DNA from: Paenibacillus_E allorhizoplanae
Lineage (GTDB): Bacteria; Bacillota; Bacilli; Paenibacillales; NBRC-103111
Length of the DNA stretch: 64,000 nucleotides
Direction of reading: 5' to 3'
Assembly (NCBI RefSeq): GCF_927798215.1
Contig: NZ_CAKMMW010000001.1
Location: forward strand, 1-64,000
Shown: positions 25,775-33,918 of the stretch, piece by piece
How the letters are laid out: the number at the start of each line of letters is the position of its first letter
How positions within the stretch are numbered: position 1 is the first letter of the stretch
Notes under the pieces: generated by a model
Databases searched by the model: none
Seen by the model: only the letters and a program-made list of their open reading frames with translations
What the model was told of the DNA's origin: nothing
Made by a program: the position numbers and the translations under genes

Positions 25775-27502
25775 TTATTCACTTGGATGAATCGGAATCA
25801 CAATGGTGGCGATAAGCCCGCCGCCGTCCCGCAGACGGTAGCTTAACCCATAAGTATCGCCATAATGCAGCTGTATACGTTGGTGAACATTACGTATGCC
25901 ATATCCCTTGTCGTCCATTTCCCCGCTGACAATCATGCGGAGCTTATCGAGATTCACTGGTATGAATCCATTGTCCTCAACTAGGATATGAATCTCATCT
26001 TCGACGCGTTTCAATCGAACCCACAGATGGCCTTCCCCATCCATACTCTGAATACCATGGAATATCGCGTTCTCCACTAGTGGTTGGATGATGACCTTGG
26101 GCATTTTGAACACTTCGAGGTCTTCATCAATGTCCCAGAACACTTCGAAGTTCCCTGGATAACGCTTCATTTGAAGGCGAATATAGGCACGAACATGCTC
26201 CAGTTCTTCGCTGATCGGAATCATGCTCTTCCCTTTGCTTAACCCGATGCGCAGCAGTTTCGATAAGTCTTTGACCATGCCGCCAACATCGTGATTGCCG
26301 CTTTCTAGCGCATACCAGTAGATCGAATCTAATGTATTGTAAAGCAGATGCGGCGTAATTTGAGAATGGAGTGTGTTCAACTCCTGTTCCTTCTGTTTGA
26401 TTTTCATCCCATAGTTTTCTTCAATCGATTCATTCAGCCTGCCCGTCATACGAATAAACGCCGTGTACAAAACGCCGAACTCATCCGATCGTGAACGTGA
26501 TGACGGATCTCCAAAGTCAAAAGGTCTGCCCAGCTCATACACGCGTGTGAATGTGACTAACCGAGCCAAAGGTTTAATGATATTTCGCAGCAAATACAAG
26601 ACGAACAGCAAAACTAAAACTAAATAGATGGCCAGCATCACCATGATTAACTGTTGAAAGCTCGTTTGTTTTCCCATAATGGAATCCAACGGAATCTTAT
26701 AGATTAATCGTGTATTGAAGTTAAATTCATAGGAAACGGCGTAGAGATATTTGGATTCCGAATAATAATAGCCATTTGATTTATTGCGAAGGTCATCTGG
26801 CAATTCCGACAGTTCCATGTCTGCCGAACCAGACTTCAACAGCAATTCGTCCCGGTCATCGAATAAGAAGACCCCTGCATGATCGGGCAGTTGGACCGAA
26901 ACGAGATTTTTGGTCAATAAAACCTCAACTTTGGAAACAGCTAGAAAACCAATCAGTTCATCATATTTTTCCGGATTCAAAATACTTCGTGTAAACGTCA
27001 CTGTTGGCTGCCCTGAACTCGACTTGGCTAGTCGAAGACTTCCAGCCCCTTTCTCTTCTTGGGTCTGTAAAGCCCATTCCGGGTAAGTACTGCTGCTATC
27101 CAGATAAATAAGCCCCTGCTTTTTATAAAGTGCATTGATTGGAAATGGTCGATTTCCTCTATTCGCCATATAGATGGCATATTCGGTGCCATCTGATGAC
27201 CAGCGATCCAGAATCGTATCTGCTTCGCTTAAGGCATTTATTGTCTCAATATGAGTCCAGAAAGCAAATTGCTTGGGGTTGCTGAAAAAATGATTATCCA
27301 GAAATGTTACCGTCTTATCTCTGACTGAAGACAACGAATTCTCCACCGTGGCATGATTCTGCTTCACTAACTGAAGCATCGTCTTCCCGACCTCGTCCTT
27401 AATCGTAGCGGAGGTTCGAGAGAAGGAGATCCAACCGACTATCAGAAACGGCCCAATGATGAACAAACAGAATGCCACAATGACTTTATATTGGAGCTTC
27501 AG
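25775..27502 (-). CDS. Sensor histidine kinase, YesM type
   Basis: The product (575 residues from this start) has a membrane helix at about 8-25, an extracellular sensing domain, a second helix near 285-305, HAMP, a His_kinase domain with phospho-accepting His385 in SQITPHLLYNTLDSIYW, and an ATPase domain with QPLVENAIFHG. It should sense sugar, or the loaded binding protein, and phosphorylate the response regulator encoded just upstream. The frame stays open to an ATG at 27616, but that would overlap the regulator gene by 113 bases. CTG 27502 is seven bases after AGGGGG and gives the family-like start MKLQYKVIVAF, so I use it. Start confidence is moderate. Confidence 0.85.
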   Translation of the reverse strand: MKLQYKVIVAFCLFIIGPFLIVGWISFSRTSATIKDEVGKTMLQLVKQNHATVENSLSSVRDKTVTFLDNHFFSNPKQFAFWTHIETINALSEADTILDRWSSDGTEYAIYMANRGNRPFPINALYKKQGLIYLDSSSTYPEWALQTQEEKGAGSLRLAKSSSGQPTVTFTRSILNPEKYDELIGFLAVSKVEVLLTKNLVSVQLPDHAGVFLFDDRDELLLKSGSADMELSELPDDLRNKSNGYYYSESKYLYAVSYEFNFNTRLIYKIPLDSIMGKQTSFQQLIMVMLAIYLVLVLLFVLYLLRNIIKPLARLVTFTRVYELGRPFDFGDPSSRSRSDEFGVLYTAFIRMTGRLNESIEENYGMKIKQKEQELNTLHSQITPHLLYNTLDSIYWYALESGNHDVGGMVKDLSKLLRIGLSKGKSMIPISEELEHVRAYIRLQMKRYPGNFEVFWDIDEDLEVFKMPKVIIQPLVENAIFHGIQSMDGEGHLWVRLKRVEDEIHILVEDNGFIPVNLDKLRMIVSGEMDDKGYGIRNVHQRIQLHYGDTYGLSYRLRDGGGLIATIVIPIHPSE

Positions 27503-27503
27503 T

Positions 27504-29144
27504 TTAATTCCCCCTGATCTCTTTGCGATAATCTGCCGGAGAGATTCCGATGAAACGTTTGAACATTCGGCTGAAATGCTCCGGCGACTGATACCCCACT
27601 TGATACGAAATTTCATACCGCTTCAGATCGGTTACAGCAAGCAAACGCTTCGCTTCCTCAATCCGTACCTCGGAGACGAAGTCCCAGACATTTTTGTTTG
27701 TTTCCCTTTTGAACAAATAACTCACATAGGCTGCACTGAAATGCACTTCACCCGCTATATCCTGAATCTTCAGCTCATGATTGCCATAATGATTGTTAAT
27801 GTAAGCCGTTATGCGCGATACGACCGTCTGATCCCTCTCGCTAATACAGGCACGGATCACATCAGAGAGCCCTTGAACATACTCATGTAGACAGGCTACT
27901 TTCCGGCTGATTTCCATACCTCTGAAGTATACATCCGGATCATACTGACGGAAGGAACTGCTTGATTCTTGTCCATTATCAAAAAGTAATCCATACAAAC
28001 GATACACCAATAATCCGAAGCAACTATGAAACAAGCCATCTGAATGCGTCACGTTTGCTAGTATTTTCACCGCGGATTGCAGCTCCTGCGCAAGCCTTAC
28101 TTCATCCACCGTTTTCATGTGGAGCACGATCTCTTCCACCATGGCTGCCCATTCCATCATCCTCATATTGCCTAGAGCCGACATATCTTCATAATAAAGC
28201 ACGTTATTATCAGGGTGCAGCTTGCGCCATTCAATGGCCGCATTCGCCTCTTCCATCAGCTTCGGCAGCATCGACAAATCCGGGCTAAGTGTACTCATCC
28301 CGACGGTGACGTCTACGTTCAAATATTGCTTCAGATTAATAATGATCGTTTGACCGATCAGATTCAATTGCGAATTCATCGGCAACCGCGTGTCCACGTT
28401 ATCGGATGCTTCCAATTGGATCACACAAACAAGCTGATTACCAAATCCATAAAAGGCTACGCCGCACCAATCCGATAGACTTTCTTCCAATATATTCACC
28501 GAGGCATATTTCAAAAGCTTTCGGTCCATTAATGTAATGTCTTGATTACTGAATCCACCCTTACTCAGGTTCAAATGAACGGCGGCGATACCATACCAAT
28601 AGCCTTGCTCTTTGAGCGAGCTCCCGATTTCACGAAGAAGATCTTCATAATCTTTCTCCTGCAGATCGGTTTCCGTTACCAATTCGATGAGCGCTTCGTG
28701 CCTCTTTTTGAGCAAATGACCATCTTGGCTACGATCCGCCTCTGGACGTTGCAGTGTCAGTCTGCCCATTTCTTTCTTCTCTTGGAGGGCTTTGCCGACA
28801 ACGCGCATGAGTTCATCCAACTCTACGGGCTTGATTAAATAATCCTTGGCACCTAATCGGAGCGCTCTCTTGGCAAAGTCAAACTTCTCATGGGCGGAAA
28901 TAACAATGACTGGAAGATGAGGCTGTTCCAAAAGAATCGCTTCCATCAGTTCGATCCCATTCATCATCCCCATCTGTATATCCGTCAATACGAGATCATA
29001 AGTGTCCATGCGTAAGCAATCCAATGCCTCAAACCCATTCGAAGCGGTTTCCACATGATCGATTCCCAGCTCTGATCTCATCAAATAACTTTTAATCCCC
29101 GCACTAACTGTCGGTTCATCATCCACGACCAGAATTTTATACAT
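27504..29144 (-). CDS. Response regulator with AraC-type DNA-binding domain, YesN type
   Basis: A 546-residue protein with an N-terminal receiver domain (VVDDEP, phospho-acceptor Asp55 in LVLTDIQMG, Lys in DYLIKPVE), a central region of about 300 residues and a C-terminal AraC double HTH (INNHYGNHELKIQDIAGEVH, closing ISPADYRKEIRG). An upstream TTG frame includes the ribosome binding site AGGGGGG, so ATG 29144 is used. It is transcribed with the histidine kinase, and the downstream ABC operon is the probable target. Confidence 0.9.
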   Translation of the reverse strand: MYKILVVDDEPTVSAGIKSYLMRSELGIDHVETASNGFEALDCLRMDTYDLVLTDIQMGMMNGIELMEAILLEQPHLPVIVISAHEKFDFAKRALRLGAKDYLIKPVELDELMRVVGKALQEKKEMGRLTLQRPEADRSQDGHLLKKRHEALIELVTETDLQEKDYEDLLREIGSSLKEQGYWYGIAAVHLNLSKGGFSNQDITLMDRKLLKYASVNILEESLSDWCGVAFYGFGNQLVCVIQLEASDNVDTRLPMNSQLNLIGQTIIINLKQYLNVDVTVGMSTLSPDLSMLPKLMEEANAAIEWRKLHPDNNVLYYEDMSALGNMRMMEWAAMVEEIVLHMKTVDEVRLAQELQSAVKILANVTHSDGLFHSCFGLLVYRLYGLLFDNGQESSSSFRQYDPDVYFRGMEISRKVACLHEYVQGLSDVIRACISERDQTVVSRITAYINNHYGNHELKIQDIAGEVHFSAAYVSYLFKRETNKNVWDFVSEVRIEEAKRLLAVTDLKRYEISYQVGYQSPEHFSRMFKRFIGISPADYRKEIRGN

Positions 29145-29285
29145 CGCCGGTTCCCCCCTGTAAGACAACCTACTGCCAAATATCCTCTATGATACCATGT
29201 TAGCCTTCGGCTTTAGCCCTGTCTATGATAATTTCAGGGAAGAACGTGATCAATTCTAGGACGCTGACACTCGTATGAATCAGGA

Positions 29286-29322
29286 AATAAAAAGAGGAAG
29301 GGAATAGGTTCCCATCCTCTTA
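29286..29322 (-). terminator. Terminator after the GH43/ricin-type gene
   Basis: On the minus strand AAGAGGATGGGAA pairs with TTCCCTTCCTCTT, one mismatch, followed by TTTATTT. Confidence 0.8.
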
Positions 29323-29334
29323 AGACTAATCCAT

Positions 29335-30798
29335 TTAATTAATCGTCCACTGCTGATTATTGCCGCCATTCCACGTATATTGGATGTTCTGTCCACCATC
29401 CGCTGTGGAGCTGCCACTGATATCCATAAATTTACGGCTATTGCGATTCTCGATGGCATAATAACCATTTCCGAGATCGACCAGCAGCCATTCTTGATTC
29501 TTACCGCCATTGCTTGGATATTGAATGTTCGTTGCGCCATCCGCCGTGGATTGACCATTTATATCCATATATTTGCCGCTTTGTTTGTTTATAATACTGT
29601 AGTAACCATTCGCTTTCTTCACGAATTGCCATCTCTGGAACAGCGACGTCGTATCCGTAAACTGCTGAATCGGTGCTGCACTAAGTGTTTTATCCGTGCC
29701 GCTAACGGCCAATGACTTATTGCTATTCCGATTGAGTATCTTGTAATTCGTAGTTGAATTAATGCTGTAATTCGATCCCGAAATCGTGCCAGTCGCCGTA
29801 TCAATTGTTAATTTGTCATAATACGTAAGGCTCATAGAAGTATTCGATGGGAAGGATATCGGCAGGAATACGTACCTCGAGTCATTCACAATGCCTCCCC
29901 ATGCACCTGCCCATCTATCCCCAATATAGAGGTAGGATGTTGTAGAAGTGCCCTGAACAGGGACAATGTAAGCTGGCTGTGAATCAAATGACGTACCGTC
30001 TCCGACGTTGCTAAGCGCACTCCATGTCCCTGCGATGCTAGTTGCTGTCCCATATTTCATTTGATTCGGCGCCCAGCCGGTTGCTCCCGAGGTCACGAGG
30101 AAGTAGACGCCATTCCTTTTGAACATAGCTGCTGCTTCACGTTGAGAACCTACCCAAACCTTCTGAACTAAAGAGGCGATGGATCGGTAATCGGAAGAAA
30201 GCTTATAGATATGCGTATCTAAATTTTCCCTGGCAGATGAAATGAAATAGGCAGATCCATCATCATCCACGAACAAGGTATCGTCGCGAGACATGTACTG
30301 ACCTTGTGGTTGGAAGCTGCCCTGCCAAGTGTAGTTGCCATCAATAGTAGAAGAGTACGCAACTGCCGCTCTTGCTTCGCTGTAATCTACGCCATTTTCT
30401 TTATGCATCCACATCACGAATTGACCAGTAGAGGCATTGTAAATGACTTTAGGCCGCTCAATATTCGCAGTCGCGAGTTCAGGTGCTGACGAATGTTTGA
30501 GCACATTATTGCGGAATTCCCAGGTTTTGAGATCTGTGGAGCGGTAACAAGCGACTAAGTTATCCCCGCTTCTATTTTCGCCGAACCAGTAGTAATACGA
30601 TCCTACTTTAATAATACCTCCGCCATGCGCTTGCAAAAGATTTCCTGCACTATCCTTTATTTGAACGCCATTACTTGGAATGGTAACGCTTGCAGCTTCA
30701 GCCTTTTGTGTGGTCAAAAACAATGATAGGAAAAGTGCAACAATTAATCCTGCAATGAACAACTTACTTACGTATTTTTCATTTGAATGAACGTACAC
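29335..30798 (-). CDS. Secreted GH43-like enzyme with C-terminal ricin-type lectin domain
   Basis: About 487 residues. An N-terminal signal peptide (hydrophobic LFIAGLIVALFLSLFLTT, cleavage near KAEAAS) is followed by a five-bladed propeller at about 45-340 resembling GH43 galactanase-type enzymes (GENRSGDNLVACYRSTDLKTW, ERPKVIYN, SRDDTLFVDDDGSAYF). Three ricin-B/CBM13 repeats end the protein, with Gln-x-Trp at FQRWQF, NQEWLL and NQQWTI. ATG 30807 overlaps the AAAGGA ribosome binding site; GTG 30798 has better spacing. Secretion plus a galactose-type lectin domain suggests action on galactan or arabinogalactan. It is a single gene, close to the two-component locus. Confidence 0.83.
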   Translation of the reverse strand: MYVHSNEKYVSKLFIAGLIVALFLSLFLTTQKAEAASVTIPSNGVQIKDSAGNLLQAHGGGIIKVGSYYYWFGENRSGDNLVACYRSTDLKTWEFRNNVLKHSSAPELATANIERPKVIYNASTGQFVMWMHKENGVDYSEARAAVAYSSTIDGNYTWQGSFQPQGQYMSRDDTLFVDDDGSAYFISSARENLDTHIYKLSSDYRSIASLVQKVWVGSQREAAAMFKRNGVYFLVTSGATGWAPNQMKYGTATSIAGTWSALSNVGDGTSFDSQPAYIVPVQGTSTTSYLYIGDRWAGAWGGIVNDSRYVFLPISFPSNTSMSLTYYDKLTIDTATGTISGSNYSINSTTNYKILNRNSNKSLAVSGTDKTLSAAPIQQFTDTTSLFQRWQFVKKANGYYSIINKQSGKYMDINGQSTADGATNIQYPSNGGKNQEWLLVDLGNGYYAIENRNSRKFMDISGSSTADGGQNIQYTWNGGNNQQWTIN

Positions 30799-31037
30799 GG
30801 CTCTCATCCTTTCGTTCTAAACTGAGACAAGCGGTACTTCAATCCTACTGAGATATCCATCTTTCAGCTTTATGTTCACCCCCCATTCCTCATCCAACTG
30901 ATGCTAATGGTAGAGGATTCATGGGCTATTTCATAGTGAATTATCACAAGTTCTATGAACAATTCGAACATTGGGATTCCCCACTTTCGCCACATTCCTG
31001 AACATTTTGTTTGTCCATCCCGTGAAAGTTACCTAGA

Positions 31038-31071
31038 ACAAACAAAAGAGCCTCGCTGATTAGCGGGCTCT
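31038..31071 (-). terminator. Terminator of the MerR-MFS operon
   Basis: On the minus strand GAGCCCGCT and AGCGAGGCTC pair, followed by TTTTGTTTGTT. Between here and 30799 I see only the unassigned promoter region of the GH43-type gene. Confidence 0.8.
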
Positions 31072-31080
31072 CCGAACATT

Positions 31081-32328
31081 TTAATGCGCACTCTCAACAT
31101 CATCGACATGTTTCAAATGTTGGTGGTTCAGCCAAAGATAAATGACAGCCACAACAACACATGCGCCGCCGACGATAAACGGCATATGTGGGTTAAACCA
31201 TTCAGCTAGCTTGCCTGCCAGGAATGGAGCGATGGCCCCTCCAATGAAACGCAAGAAACTGTAAGCCGCCGACGCTGTTGGACGTTCGACTGGTGCCGCG
31301 TTCATAACCGCGGTTGTGATTAAGGTATTATTATTTCCAAGGAAAGCGCCTGCGATGATGACAGCGACGATAATGACGGTTTTATCTGTCGTCCAGTTCG
31401 CCATGACAAACAAAGTAACAGCGAACAGAAGTAATTGAACACACATGGACGGTACTGTACCAAAGCGTTTCTGCAGCTTCGGCGCTGTAAAGACAGAAGT
31501 AAACGCAAGCATAAGTCCCCAACCTAAGAAAACGTAACCGAGTTGATGCTCATCCAATCCTAATTTCCCCAATACGAGTGCAGCGTATACAAGCAAGGTG
31601 AAGAATCCGAAGTTATATAGAAAAGCTGCGATTCCAAATGTACGAAGTGCTTTGAATTTTAAGGCGCGGAACGGATCGGCCAATGAAGCTTTCTTGGGAC
31701 GAATTTGAGTTTGTGGTTTAGGCATAATAAAAAGAATCATAAAGAAGGCAATGACCATAAGTCCGGCTACGCCGATGAATGGACCTCTCCAAGAGATAGC
31801 ACCAAGCTCTCCCCCTAACAGAGGGCCTACAGAGATCCCCAGACCAACGGCTACTTCGAACAAAATAATGGAACGTGCGACACCTGTTTTGGACAAAGAT
31901 ACGATCGCTGACAACGCCGTAGCAACGAATAGCGCGTTACCGAGTCCCCATCCCCCACGTAACCAAACAAGACTCCAAATACTATTTGACATACCACCTA
32001 AGGCAGAGAAAAGAGCAATGATGATGATGCCAGCGAGCAACGTTTTTTTGATGCCTAAACGGGACGAGACGACGCCTGTGATCAACATGGCTACAGCCAT
32101 GACGGCATTATAACTTGTGAATAATAAGGTAACATCACTATGTGATGCATGTAGCTTCTTAGCAATAGCGGGTAAAATCGGGTCGACTAGACCGAGACCC
32201 ATGAAAGCGATAATACTGGCGAAAACGACCGCCCATACCGCTTTCGGTTGACTAAACATACTGACTTTCTGCGCATTCTGATGCGGCTGTGCGGCCGTAT
32301 TGGCCTTGCTCGTAGCTGTAGGTTGCAT
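31081..32328 (-). CDS. MFS multidrug efflux transporter, YfmO-like
   Basis: A 415-residue major-facilitator protein with about twelve membrane helices and a 28-residue polar N-terminus. Motif-A-like residues occur in the loop after helix 2 (SSRLGIKKTLLAG), and helix 5 has the proline/glycine pattern of drug:proton antiporters (VGLGISVGPLLGG). It is co-transcribed, 17 bases after a MerR regulator. The MerR-MFS pair resembles B. subtilis YfmP-YfmO, where the regulator controls its own efflux operon. The substrate is unknown. Confidence 0.85.
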   Translation of the reverse strand: MQPTATSKANTAAQPHQNAQKVSMFSQPKAVWAVVFASIIAFMGLGLVDPILPAIAKKLHASHSDVTLLFTSYNAVMAVAMLITGVVSSRLGIKKTLLAGIIIIALFSALGGMSNSIWSLVWLRGGWGLGNALFVATALSAIVSLSKTGVARSIILFEVAVGLGISVGPLLGGELGAISWRGPFIGVAGLMVIAFFMILFIMPKPQTQIRPKKASLADPFRALKFKALRTFGIAAFLYNFGFFTLLVYAALVLGKLGLDEHQLGYVFLGWGLMLAFTSVFTAPKLQKRFGTVPSMCVQLLLFAVTLFVMANWTTDKTVIIVAVIIAGAFLGNNNTLITTAVMNAAPVERPTASAAYSFLRFIGGAIAPFLAGKLAEWFNPHMPFIVGGACVVVAVIYLWLNHQHLKHVDDVESAH

Positions 32329-32345
32329 GTTTCAGAAGACTCCTT

Positions 32346-32771
32346 TTATGTTGACATTTTAGTGATACCATCGTTGATTCGTTTCTGAATGTGTTCAATT
32401 TCTTTGCGAAATTCAATCATTTTGTTGAGCTTCTGATCTACCATTTCTAGCTGTTGGTCGACCATGACCTTCATTTCTTTTAGTTGCTGCAGCTTTTGCT
32501 CAGCTTCACCAGTTTTCAAATAGACTTCTTTTTGCTCGCCCATTTTCTCTCGAATCGCAACGAAATCCAGAATCTCCATGAGTGAAAATCCAAGAACATC
32601 TCTGGCATTCACGATTTGACTCAACCTTTCGATATGCTTACGTGTGTATAAGCGCATGCCGCCTTCACTTCGTTCTGGCGGAAATAATAATCCGATTTCC
32701 TCGTAGTATCGAATCGTTCGCTTCGTCAATCCGCTCTCTTTGGCCACATCATCAATTTTGAATTTATCCAT
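32346..32771 (-). CDS. MerR-family regulator, YfmP-like
   Basis: The 141-residue protein begins with a MerR helix-turn-helix (KIDDVAKESGLTKRTIRYYE), followed by the wing (PPERSEGGMRLYTRKHIERL) and a long C-terminal coiled coil at about 75-125 rich in Lys, Gln and Glu. There is no cysteine metal site, so a drug or oxidised-compound sensor is likelier than a metal sensor. ATG 32771 has GGGAGTG upstream. It is the first gene of the operon with the MFS pump, and an inverted repeat overlapping its -35 box suggests autoregulation. Confidence 0.88.
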   Translation of the reverse strand: MDKFKIDDVAKESGLTKRTIRYYEEIGLLFPPERSEGGMRLYTRKHIERLSQIVNARDVLGFSLMEILDFVAIREKMGEQKEVYLKTGEAEQKLQQLKEMKVMVDQQLEMVDQKLNKMIEFRKEIEHIQKRINDGITKMST

Positions 32772-32813
32772 GTATACACTCCCATCCACATCGTTACCTA
32801 TCGCGATGTGATT

Positions 32814-32849
32814 ATCATAATCTTTTCAAACGTTAACGTCAACGTTAAC
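32814..32849 (-). promoter_or_regulatory. Promoter and operator of the MerR-MFS operon
   Basis: On the minus strand TTGACG (-35), a 17-base spacer and TATGAT (-10). An inverted repeat, GTTAACG-TTGA-CGTTAAC (32849-32832), overlaps the -35 box, as expected for a MerR-type operator. Confidence 0.7.
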
Positions 32850-32896
32850 TTTTAAAGATATATGCATCGCCTAATTATCAGGTTTAGTATGCACAA

Positions 32897-33049
32897 CTAA
32901 TCGCTTTCTATTCGATCAGGCATCAAGCTGCTGGAAATGGTTTCGAGGAGTTCACGACGAGCAAATGGATATCCGTTCAAAAAGAGTCTCGGGTACTCCC
33001 AATCTAATTGAACGTTTGGATTAGAACAAAAATAAGCATGTCTAATCAA
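32897..33049 (-). other. Short open frame, possible remnant or small protein
   Basis: A 50-codon frame from TTG 33049 to TAG 32897; the open frame continues upstream through the terminator hairpin to a TAG near 33090. The peptide looks protein-like (NVQLDWEYPRLFLNGYPF, ARRELLETISSSLMPDR), but no ribosome binding site precedes the TTG. The 32772-33091 gap otherwise contains only the MerR promoter and the HD-gene terminator. I do not recognise the peptide. Confidence 0.25.
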
Positions 33050-33076
33050 TGATATCTCATTGATCGAACATGCTTT
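33026..33076 (-). terminator. Terminator after the HD-domain gene
   Basis: AAGCATGT with ACATGCTT and an inner ATCAATGA/TCATTGAT form a long interrupted stem; on the minus strand ATTTTTGTT follows. Confidence 0.75.
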
Positions 33077-33091
33077 TCTCCATGCCTATTT

Positions 33092-33805
33092 TCATGTTTG
33101 ATACACTTCATTCACTGACATTGTAGATACATTACGATTTCCTACCTTATTCGCCATTCTTCCTTCTACGTTTTGAACGTCAGCCAACGCCTCTTCCGTT
33201 ATCCTTTTGATGTCAACAAGTGAAGCCATCTCATCATTTACTATATCGGGGAGAATGTTAGTTAAGAAATATTCCACACAAAATAAATCAATGTTTTTGA
33301 TTTTAATTAAAGCATTTCGATACATGGTAACGAATTCTTTTTCTGTATTTCCCTTTTGTATCTCAGCAAATGCCTCATACACTTGATCCATTTTATCTGC
33401 AACTTCCAAAATCAGTCCTTCTATTGAACCGTCTTTACCTTCTTGCAGTTGTTTATGGAAAGTCTCTTTAAACTCTGCGGGGATATGTTCCTCAATAAAG
33501 TTATAGACCATTCCTTCTTCTACTTGTTGTATCAAAAGTCGGAGTTCATGTGACGCATGTTTGACAGGCGTTTTAATATCTCCAATGAAGATTTCACCAT
33601 AATCGTGGCTGCTGGTAATTTCATATAGCTTTTTCCAGTTAATTCTGGCGCCATTCTTCTCTTCGATGTCCGCAAGTGTTTTGGCATATTGAACAACTTT
33701 CCATGAATGAGCCGCTACACTATGTTCTTCAAATTTGAACTTCCCTGGACATCGTATGATTCTTTCTAGCTCATTTAAAGACCTAAAATAAGTATGAATG
33801 CCCAT
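33092..33805 (-). CDS. HD-domain phosphohydrolase, YfbR-like
   Basis: A 237-residue HD-superfamily protein. The metal ligands fall at His33 (AAHSW), His67-Asp68 (SSHDYGEIF) and Asp137 (VADKMD), almost the same numbering as the E. coli 5'-deoxynucleotidase YfbR (33, 68-69, 137). The DIKTPVKH segment and the helix lengths also fit. The likely role is hydrolysis of 5'-nucleoside monophosphates. The C-terminal 40 residues are extra. ATG 33805 is preceded by GGGAG, and a TATAAT-type -10 box lies upstream at about 33850. It is a single gene. Confidence 0.82.
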   Translation of the reverse strand: MGIHTYFRSLNELERIIRCPGKFKFEEHSVAAHSWKVVQYAKTLADIEEKNGARINWKKLYEITSSHDYGEIFIGDIKTPVKHASHELRLLIQQVEEGMVYNFIEEHIPAEFKETFHKQLQEGKDGSIEGLILEVADKMDQVYEAFAEIQKGNTEKEFVTMYRNALIKIKNIDLFCVEYFLTNILPDIVNDEMASLVDIKRITEEALADVQNVEGRMANKVGNRNVSTMSVNEVYQT

Positions 33806-33918
33806 AGTTGTAATCTCCCTGTTTGTATAGTCGGTCCTTCTTTGTATTATACAAGCTACCTGTTAATTGGAGATTAAAACTACGTCGTACTATTGTTAAC
33901 ATATAAGCTGCCACCCGG

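Noticed and set aside
32829..32851. AACGTTAACGTCAACGTTAAC as another copy of the unit 2 motif
   Set aside because: It is an ordinary MerR operator overlapping a -35 box and lacks the CGCTAAT part of the unit 2 repeats.
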